Assembly: GCA_934446475.1 (NCBI GenBank)
Contig: CAKSEH010000019.1
Span: forward strand, 1-21,457
DNA: 21,457 bases
Direction of reading: 5' to 3'
Source: an uncultured Eubacteriales bacterium
GTDB taxonomy: Bacteria; Bacillota; Clostridia; Oscillospirales; Acutalibacteraceae
Shown here in pieces: positions 15,111 through 21,457 of the stretch (positions are counted from its first letter, which is position 1; every line of letters starts with the position of its first letter). The notes beneath the pieces are model-generated. The model saw only the letters and a program-made list of their open reading frames with translations. It was not told where the DNA came from and ran no database searches. A program made the position numbers and the translations under genes.

Positions 15111-15700
15111 GGAATGTCTGACGGAGATGAAAACAAGCAATAACGGTGTTGCGGCAATGCCTTTTTTAAGGTCAACGGTAAACAGCAGAAAAACCTATGC
15201 GTTTCGGGAGAATATTTAATGCTGGACGGTAAACGGAACAAGGGAGATGTACCGAGCTTACGCTGCCTATGGAAATTAAGGCTGTCATAACACAAAACAA
15301 CAGCGTGAGCATAAAATGCGGTGCCGTTCTCTTCAGCGTTAAAACCGAGGAAATTCGGCAGAAAACAACCTATACGTCAGAGTAGAACAAGGGCTGTAAT
15401 TATCTTGACGGCAAGTATTCAAACTATAACATCACTGCCGCATCGGGCTTTAACTGCGCCCTCACCGATTTTGATTTTGACGACATAAAGTCTGATTTTG
15501 AGGTTCACAAAAACCCGATATCGGACAATATGAGGTGTGTTCAGTCTCGGTCAACGATAATACCCTTAAAAAATCTTACCCGGTTGAAAAACGCTTCGAA
15601 AAAATAACCTTATAAAGCTGAAAACCGTTGACGGAAAAGCAGTTTCAAAAGAATTCGCATCCGTAACGGCAGGCAAGCAAAAACAAAGCCAAACACAACA
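15111..15700 (+). pseudogene. Decayed C-terminal part of a GH127-like (DUF1680) glycosidase
   Basis: No intact frame exists, but stitched frames give a continuous relic. Pieces read SNNGVAAMPF, then FKVNGKQQ, VSGEYLMLDGKRNKGDV, then (next frame) TELTLPMEIKAVITQNN and IKCGAVLFSVKTEE, an in-frame TAG near 15384, then YSNYNITAASGFNCAL, DFEVHKNPISDN, and after two more frameshifts SVSVNDNTLKKSYPVEK and LIKLKTVDGKAVSKEFASV. The order VNGK, SGEY..GDV, ELTLPMEIKA, G.VLFS...EE, NYAL-like, FEV..NPISDN is what I recall of the C-terminal half of DUF1680 proteins, whose characterised members are beta-L-arabinofuranosidases. At least three frameshifts and one stop make it non-functional. The catalytic half is absent. 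Confidence 0.6.
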
Positions 15701-15705
15701 ACCAA

Positions 15706-15728
15706 AGAACCCGCTTCAGGGGGGTTCT
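15706..15728 (+). terminator. Terminator-like hairpin after the decayed glycosidase
   Basis: AGAACCC (15706-15712) pairs with GGGTTCT (15722-15728), followed by a T-rich but interrupted stretch. It would fit as the old terminator of the decayed gene. Confidence 0.45.
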
Positions 15729-15797
15729 ATTCGTATTTTACAAAATTTCGGATACAGTATCGTCGGTTTTAACAAATTATAAAAAAACACTTTAAAT

Positions 15798-15842
15798 TTT
15801 CTTGTGATTATGTTATCATAATATAGTGCAAAATTTGCGCAC
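15798..15842 (+). promoter_or_regulatory. Candidate promoter and operator-like palindrome of the dockerin gene
   Basis: TATAGT at 15822-15827 is a possible -10 box in an AT-rich region. TTGTGA at 15802 is only 14 bases before it, so the -35 element is unclear. Immediately after lies GCAAAATTTGC, a perfect palindrome about its central A, within the longer imperfect GTGCAAAATTTGCGCAC. A repressor site is possible but unproven. Confidence 0.35.
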
Positions 15843-15867
15843 AAAAATCCACAACCAAGCCTAAGAT

Positions 15868-15905
15868 TAAGCGAAAACCGAATGTATTGCGGTTTCGTCC
15901 GCTTA
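15868..15905 (+). promoter_or_regulatory. Stem-loop in the 5' leader of the dockerin gene
   Basis: TAAGCG (15868-15873) pairs with CGCTTA (15900-15905), and AAACCG (15875-15880) pairs with CGGTTT (15890-15895) around a 9-base loop. It ends 15 bases before the GAAAGGG ribosome-binding site. It does not match any riboswitch I can recognise; an mRNA-stabilising or regulatory leader are both possible. Confidence 0.45.
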
Positions 15906-15936
15906 GACTCAATACTTTTTGAAAGGGTACTCTATT

Positions 15937-18900
15937 ATGAACAGTAGGAAATTAAAGAAAACCGCAGCGGCGGCAATTTTGTGCTTTGCTATGGTAATCG
16001 GTCTGTTTTCTCCCTGTATGGGAATATCTTTTTCCGCCGGAGCAGTAACTGCATTTCCGGCACCCGTTTTGTCCGCCAAGGCAAAGCTTTTAAAGGAAAC
16101 GCCGACTCCGAATGTGTCGATTCAAACCGGCAGCTTTTCGGATAAATTTTCTCCGACGTTTTCATCATCTTATAATTCCTCTGCGCCGGTTATAAGCAAT
16201 ATAACGGCTCAGGCGAACCCCGACAGCACCGTCGTTATAAACGGAAAGGGCTTTTCAGGGGGCAGCGTGTGGGTCTGCGGAATCGATAAAAGCGGCAGCA
16301 CCGTTTATAAAGAGGCTCAGGTGGCAGAGATAAGCGATACCGATATCAAGGCAATAATCAGCCGTGATTTTATTTACGGTATGTTCTATGTCTGGGTAAA
16401 AGGAGCTTCCGGAATCGCAAGCAGACCCGTAAGAGTTAACGGGACGACCCTTTCGTGGCTCAGTGCCGACGAAATATATCAGGGCGCAGAGCTTGACCTC
16501 CACGGCAAGAATCTCACCTCAAATAACGGTACGGCAATTTCGGATACAACCGTTTACTTCACATCAAACACTTCGGCTTATAAAGCCGAGGTTGTAAAGG
16601 CAAACCCATATAAGGTTACAGTCAAAGTGCCGTCCGGCCTTGCGGACGGTACATATACCGTGTGGGCGCATAACGGTCACGGCGGAAATTACGGCTGGTC
16701 GGGCGGTATCAGCATTACGGTAAAAAAATCGGCTCAGAACATCTGGACAGGAAAGACGATAACGGTAACAGCCCCCACTCAGGCGGCTATCGAAAATGCC
16801 ATTGAAAGAGCAAACGATTACGATACCATATATCTTCCGAAGGGCAGATATAATATAACCAGTACGATATCGCTTACCAACGGGTGGGTCTCAACCCTTA
16901 AATGGTATGAAAAGACGGTAAGGTTCGTCGGCGAGGGCGACGGTAGCGAGGTCGTTTTAGTAAACAGCATCGTAAACGAGAATAATACGGGTAGATATAC
17001 CAATATGTTTTATATCACACGGCTTCCGAGTGAATTTAAGAACATAACTTTTGAAGAAAATGTAGATATATATAAAAACAACTGGAACAATTCCCCCGTG
17101 GGAATGATATATGTAAATCCTTACCAAAATAAGGAGAACGGGCTTTGTAACGAGTATATTAAGGTGACAGGCTGCCGCTTTATTCAGCATAAGCTTACAA
17201 CCTATTCTCAGCCTTCAAGCACATCCTCTTCGGACTATGAGGATTACAGCGAGCTTTTAAAATGCTATAATGAGCCGGGCTATAACGGAAAATACGGTTC
17301 TCATTACAGTGAGGGCGACTGGCTTGACGATATGACAAAAAGACGAGAGACCATAAAGGCGGCACGTGGAGTTGAAACGCTTGAGTATATTTCGCCTTCG
17401 GGAACGCCGCTGCAGATAAGCGCCGCTTCAAAGGTTTATGTGTCCGACTGTTATTTTGAAGGCTCGGACGCAGTTACCGTAAGAGGATGCGACTATGTCA
17501 AGGTTGTAAACAACGAAATGTGCGCCAAGGCGGTTATGTGGGGCAACTCCGGTTCGCTTTTCATTCACGCAACACATTCAAATGAGCTTGATATAAGCAA
17601 CAACTTCATATACGGCAAGGGTTATGATGAAGCTCTTAAGAACTACGATGTTGAGACGGGCGAACAATCGCTGTGCCGTGCGTTCGTGGTCCAGCTCCCG
17701 AGCGGAAACTGCGAGGGCAACTATATAAGCGAAAACAAACTGCGCAGAGTTGCGGATAACGCTTCGAATTCGGGCGAGCTTATACTGTATGAAAGTCTCG
17801 GATTTGATTTTATGGATAAGCCGGCAAGCGTATCAAACAACGGCAAAACGATAACATTTAATAACACGCAGTTTAAGTCAAAGAGCAAGACATACAAAAC
17901 AGGCACATATACCTACTGGTATGCGGACGGCTCGGATACAGGACCCGATTCGGTAGACTATAAGCTTGACGGCATACTCAACGGATACGCTATTATAGTT
18001 GACGGAACGGGCGAGTCACAGTACCGTAAAATAGAATCGGTAACCTCAAATTCCGTTACGGTTGACAGAGAGTGGGATATAGCGCCGTCGGCCGACAGTA
18101 CCGTTGTGTTGATGCGTGCCGTTGTTAACTCAGCTGTCTATAAAAACGATTTTATCGGTTCTTCTACATACAGAGATCATTACAACGCTTCTGCAGGCAT
18201 TCAGGCGTATGCAACGATGCTCGGGTTCGTCGCCGATACCAACACCTTTGTTAATGTGAACAACGGTATTTTCTGCGATTCGCACGCATCGAACAAGAGA
18301 AGAACGGTAAATTACAACACTCACGGCACAAATTATTCCGACCTTACCGGTTCGTTTAACTGGTTTATGAACACTATTCTTATGAATAACACTATATCCG
18401 GCGTTGACAGAGGAATAGAAGTCCGTCTTGAATTTTCAAGCAGCGATGATGTTCTTGACGGCAGCGACCATATATCCACAACACAGGGTATTATAATAAG
18501 AAACAACGATATTTCTTATGCAAGATACTCTAAAGAATATCAGTATTCAAACGGCAATCTTATAAACGCCCGAGAGGGGCTCGGCTCAAATCTTATAACC
18601 GTCGGCAGCTTTGAAAGATCTTTTACAATATGGTCTTATAATAAAGTCTGGCCGGGCGACTGGATAAAGAACACCGTTATAGAGGGCAATGAGCTTGTCT
18701 CTACCGAGCGTTCCTATATAAGGCTTCGCTATCATCAGTCCGGAACTTTTGTAAGAAACAACAATTGCGATAATATTTCGGACGAAACACGCTATATCGA
18801 ATACGATACCCCTTGGAAAGACACACTTCCCGAGGTTATAAGAGCCACAGTTTACACCGATTACGGTACCACCGCAGAAGGAATGTACGGCAGGTTCAAC

Positions 18901-21153
18901 TTCGCCCCCGCAACGAACGGTTTTGAAAACTCCGACTTCTCCGAGGGCCTTAAATACTGGACGGACGCTTCGGGCAGATCCTGCGCAGGAGACAATGCGG
19001 CTGTCGTTACCGTAAATTCATCAAATTATGTAAAGCTGAGCGGCACAAACGGCGCTGTAGGCATCACCTCCGCAGGTTTCAGACTTACCGACTTTGCCGA
19101 CGGTGATAAAATCGCTCTTATGTTTGATTACAGAGGCAGTATGCCGTCCGCCGTACTCAGCGGCAGAGGCTTTTTCAAGGCTTCGGATTCGCCTGTTGTT
19201 CTTAAGGACGCAGTTGTCTTAAACGGCTTTAACAGGGCGATCACCTCTCCCGTAAGCTTTGCCGGTATAAACGATACCTCTCTTGCCGAGGCGAGGGTCA
19301 CGCTCAAAACCGAGAGAGCTTCGGAGCAGAGCACAGTAGGAAACATAGAACTCGTAAAGGTAAGCGAGGAAAAAGGATATTTTGAGACTCTTAGCGGAGA
19401 GAGGTATTATTTAAGCGACGGCGGGGAATACGGCGGAACGGAAGGAAGCGGACTTGTGCCTAAGGAAGCGGGAGATATATTTGAGTATTTCCCGGAGGAC
19501 GGACTGAAGAATGCCGACTTTGCCGAAGGCTTTAAATACTGGACGGATATAAGCGGAACAAGACCCGCCTCGTCAAACGCAAGCGTTTCGTCGGGAAAAG
19601 TCACAATGAGAGGACCTAAAGAAAGCGGAATAATGTCTGCCCCGTTTAAGATAAATAAAGACAGCCTTTCGTCCATAAACTCGGAAAACAGAGTTGCGTT
19701 TATTATAAGATATACAAGCGGCACGAGCTATACTGTTGATCTGTATAAAAACGGGGTCAAAACAGGAACCGCTTCAACCGGAAATAATGCGGCGGGAAAG
19801 TTAAAGTTTATATACTTTACCGGCGTGACCTGGGATGAGAACGCAGTATATAATATAGCCGTTAAAAAGCAAAACGCCGTAGATGCGGTTATAGACAGTA
19901 TATCCCTTGCAAGATGCACGAGCGGAAGAGTCGTAACGGAGTTTGAAAGCGGAGCGATGTATGCGTCCAACGCCGAAATAGGCGGAAGCGAGAGCGGCGG
20001 AATGTCCACTTCGAGCTATACTTCGGATAAACTTATAAACGGCGACTTTGCAATGGGACTTAAATACTGGATACAGACCTCCGCTGCGGTTTCGGGAAGA
20101 GAAGTAACTCTTGCGTCGGGAACACTCAAGAGTATGAGTTTCAGATCGGACAAGGGAGTATACGCTGTATATAGGTATAAGACCGCATCTTCCGGAGCGA
20201 CGGTAAGTTTCGGCGGCAACGCACAGAGCATACCGCAGAGCACGCAGTATACATACGGCACGGTAAAGAAAGGCACAACAAACGCCGAAACTGCGATAGA
20301 GTTTAAGGGAGATATAACGCTTAGTTATGTCGGAATAGCGACCTTAAGCGGCGGCATTTATACCGATATAAAAACAGGAGAGCAGTTTAATGCGTCCGAC
20401 CTTTCACCTTACGGCGGAACATATGAAAACGGATTTTATAAAACCTCAAGCAGTTCAAGCCTTGCGGCAATACCGAACACCGAGACCTTTGTAAACGGTG
20501 ATTTCTCCGAAGGTTTTAAATTCTGGACGGCAAGGTTCTCAAGGGAAGGATACGCTTCCGATTTTGCGGCCCTCTCAAACGGCGTTGTAACACTGAACGG
20601 CAAAAACGACTGGGATGGCATTTCAAGCATTATGTTCAAGCTCCCGAATGCAAAATCGGGCAGACAGTATAAAGTGGTTTACGATTATAAAGGCGATAAC
20701 AGCGCAGGTTTTGTGAGAATATACAATGCTGCCACAAATTCCTACAAAACAAATACAAACCCTATCTCGACCGACGGTCGTTGGCATACCTATTCCTTTA
20801 CCGGAGTCGATATAACCTCTGAAAACGATTTGTTTTATTTCGATGTGTCCCAAAGCGTTGCCGGATACACAGGCTGCTTTAGAAACATAAGAATTTACTA
20901 TGTTGACGAGGGCAACGGCGAATATGTGAACCTCGATAACTCGCCCGTGGGCTGTGCTTACGGCGATATCAACTGCGACGGCTCGGTTGACCTCAGGGAT
21001 TATGTAAACATTTGCTCGATTATTGCGGGAAGAACCTTAAGGAAAGCCTATTTTGCTGCGGCTAACCTTGATAAGGATTCCGATGTTAATATAACCGCAA
21101 CCGACCTTACTTACTTTAAGGAATACCTTCTCACCGGCGTGAAAAAATTCTAA
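15937..21153 (+). CDS. Secreted modular beta-helix protein with CBM4/9-like repeats and type I dockerin
   Basis: A 1738-residue exported protein. A signal peptide (about 1-35) is followed by two IPT/TIG-like immunoglobulin domains (about 80-265). A right-handed parallel beta-helix of pectin-lyase type (about 280-985) opens with PTQAAIENAIERAND; inside is a strand insert with GTGESQYRKI (690-699) and VDREWDIAPS (709-718). Four CBM4/9-like modules follow, each opening with a variant of NGDFSEGLKYW (tryptophans 1008, 1202, 1378, 1530). The type I dockerin (1672-1738) has calcium loops DINCDGSVDLRD (1677-1688) and NLDKDSDVNITATD (1710-1723), so it should dock onto a cohesin scaffold. Substrate and catalytic residues are not identifiable; a polysaccharide lyase or hydrolase on plant polymers is likely. 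An in-frame TTG at 15919 is rejected: the ATG at 15937 has GAAAGGG nine bases upstream. Confidence 0.9.
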   Translation: MNSRKLKKTAAAAILCFAMVIGLFSPCMGISFSAGAVTAFPAPVLSAKAKLLKETPTPNVSIQTGSFSDKFSPTFSSSYNSSAPVISNITAQANPDSTVVINGKGFSGGSVWVCGIDKSGSTVYKEAQVAEISDTDIKAIISRDFIYGMFYVWVKGASGIASRPVRVNGTTLSWLSADEIYQGAELDLHGKNLTSNNGTAISDTTVYFTSNTSAYKAEVVKANPYKVTVKVPSGLADGTYTVWAHNGHGGNYGWSGGISITVKKSAQNIWTGKTITVTAPTQAAIENAIERANDYDTIYLPKGRYNITSTISLTNGWVSTLKWYEKTVRFVGEGDGSEVVLVNSIVNENNTGRYTNMFYITRLPSEFKNITFEENVDIYKNNWNNSPVGMIYVNPYQNKENGLCNEYIKVTGCRFIQHKLTTYSQPSSTSSSDYEDYSELLKCYNEPGYNGKYGSHYSEGDWLDDMTKRRETIKAARGVETLEYISPSGTPLQISAASKVYVSDCYFEGSDAVTVRGCDYVKVVNNEMCAKAVMWGNSGSLFIHATHSNELDISNNFIYGKGYDEALKNYDVETGEQSLCRAFVVQLPSGNCEGNYISENKLRRVADNASNSGELILYESLGFDFMDKPASVSNNGKTITFNNTQFKSKSKTYKTGTYTYWYADGSDTGPDSVDYKLDGILNGYAIIVDGTGESQYRKIESVTSNSVTVDREWDIAPSADSTVVLMRAVVNSAVYKNDFIGSSTYRDHYNASAGIQAYATMLGFVADTNTFVNVNNGIFCDSHASNKRRTVNYNTHGTNYSDLTGSFNWFMNTILMNNTISGVDRGIEVRLEFSSSDDVLDGSDHISTTQGIIIRNNDISYARYSKEYQYSNGNLINAREGLGSNLITVGSFERSFTIWSYNKVWPGDWIKNTVIEGNELVSTERSYIRLRYHQSGTFVRNNNCDNISDETRYIEYDTPWKDTLPEVIRATVYTDYGTTAEGMYGRFNFAPATNGFENSDFSEGLKYWTDASGRSCAGDNAAVVTVNSSNYVKLSGTNGAVGITSAGFRLTDFADGDKIALMFDYRGSMPSAVLSGRGFFKASDSPVVLKDAVVLNGFNRAITSPVSFAGINDTSLAEARVTLKTERASEQSTVGNIELVKVSEEKGYFETLSGERYYLSDGGEYGGTEGSGLVPKEAGDIFEYFPEDGLKNADFAEGFKYWTDISGTRPASSNASVSSGKVTMRGPKESGIMSAPFKINKDSLSSINSENRVAFIIRYTSGTSYTVDLYKNGVKTGTASTGNNAAGKLKFIYFTGVTWDENAVYNIAVKKQNAVDAVIDSISLARCTSGRVVTEFESGAMYASNAEIGGSESGGMSTSSYTSDKLINGDFAMGLKYWIQTSAAVSGREVTLASGTLKSMSFRSDKGVYAVYRYKTASSGATVSFGGNAQSIPQSTQYTYGTVKKGTTNAETAIEFKGDITLSYVGIATLSGGIYTDIKTGEQFNASDLSPYGGTYENGFYKTSSSSSLAAIPNTETFVNGDFSEGFKFWTARFSREGYASDFAALSNGVVTLNGKNDWDGISSIMFKLPNAKSGRQYKVVYDYKGDNSAGFVRIYNAATNSYKTNTNPISTDGRWHTYSFTGVDITSENDLFYFDVSQSVAGYTGCFRNIRIYYVDEGNGEYVNLDNSPVGCAYGDINCDGSVDLRDYVNICSIIAGRTLRKAYFAAANLDKDSDVNITATDLTYFKEYLLTGVKKF

Positions 21154-21178
21154 AACACCGAATACCTATATGTAAAAC

Positions 21179-21213
21179 AAAAAACAGGAAGAATTAAATT
21201 CTTCCTGTTTTTT
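21179..21213 (+). terminator. Rho-independent terminator of the dockerin gene
   Basis: AAACAGGAAGAAT pairs with ATTCTTCCTGTTT around a 3-base loop, followed by a T-run. It starts 25 bases after the stop codon. The T-run is also the first part of repeat array 3. Confidence 0.92.
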
Positions 21214-21457
21214 AATACGGGAAATAAAGCTTTTATTTTAAATTAAAGCCTTGACTCCCGGGTATATAGTTTCATCAAACTTGCATTTCCTTTGCAATAT
21301 GGTAAATTTAGCTTTATTTTATTTTTAGGCTTTAGTTCCCGGTTGTATGGCTTGATTTGATTTACAGTCTTTTTTTAATACGGGGAATTTTGTCTTTGCT
21401 TTATATTTAAGCTTATTTCCCGGATATTCAGCTTGACTACATTTGCAGTCTTTTTTT
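21207..21457 (+). repeat. Array 3 of the ~80-base hairpin unit (3 copies plus the start of a fourth)
   Basis: The GGG/GG motif recurs at about 21219, 21301 and 21381, with a new T-run at the window end, the same 80-base period as arrays 1 and 2. Copies keep AATACGGG, AAGC/AAAGC, CCCGG and TATATAG or equivalents. The array begins in the terminator T-run of the dockerin gene and continues beyond the window. Confidence 0.85.

Noticed and set aside
14989..15219. 76-codon open frame after secA
   Set aside because: Its first half is the AT-rich core of a MITE-like repeat and its end is one frame of the decayed GH127-like relic. It is a chance frame.

Overview
The window looks like the chromosomal replication-origin region of a low-GC Gram-positive anaerobe of the class Clostridia, most likely a gut or rumen member of the Ruminococcaceae/Oscillospiraceae. 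Three things suggest this. The gene order dnaA-dnaN-S4 protein-recF-remB-gyrB-gyrA is the Firmicutes origin arrangement. Most genes have purine-rich Shine-Dalgarno sites. The last gene encodes a very large secreted protein ending in a type I dockerin, a hallmark of cellulosome-type fibre degraders. The species is inferred, not proven.

Layout. Positions 184-10789 hold the origin genes, all on the minus strand and so reading leftwards from dnaA: dnaA, a 1.3-kb spacer up to the dnaN end of the gap, then dnaN/S4/recF/remB as an overlapping, translationally coupled block, a 1-kb spacer, then gyrB and gyrA 18 bases apart. Between dnaA and dnaN lies a cluster of imperfect DnaA boxes (9362-9443). A 180-base divergent promoter region (10790-10967) separates dnaA from the plus-strand genes apbE (lipoprotein FMN transferase) and secA. 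Strong sigma-A type promoters can be read for both dnaA and apbE. The dnaA promoter sits inside a 10-base inverted repeat. The apbE promoter would start transcription at or next to its ATG. From 14720 to 15936 there is no intact gene, only repeats and the frameshifted remains of a GH127-like (DUF1680) glycosidase C-terminus. The window ends with the 1738-residue dockerin protein: signal peptide, two IPT/TIG-like domains, a right-handed beta-helix, four tandem CBM4/9-like modules and the dockerin.

The most striking non-coding feature is a modular repeat system filling the intergenic gaps. Arrays of an AT-rich unit of about 80 bases, each with an imperfect hairpin bounded by GGGAAT and ATTCCC, stand directly against the Shine-Dalgarno sites of gyrB and dnaN and directly after the terminator of the dockerin gene. 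A reversed single copy follows dnaA. Two of the arrays (those at gyrB and dnaN) are followed by a second, MITE-like element of 290-360 bases bounded by GGCTCCCTT and AAGGGAGCC. The unit end always lies on an oligo-T tract.

Functionally, the minus-strand genes supply initiation (DnaA), the clamp (DnaN), gap repair (RecF) and supercoiling (GyrAB). Genes on both sides point away from the dnaA region, so all are co-oriented with replication if the origin lies there. ApbE, SecA and the dockerin protein share an export theme, but nothing shows they are co-regulated.
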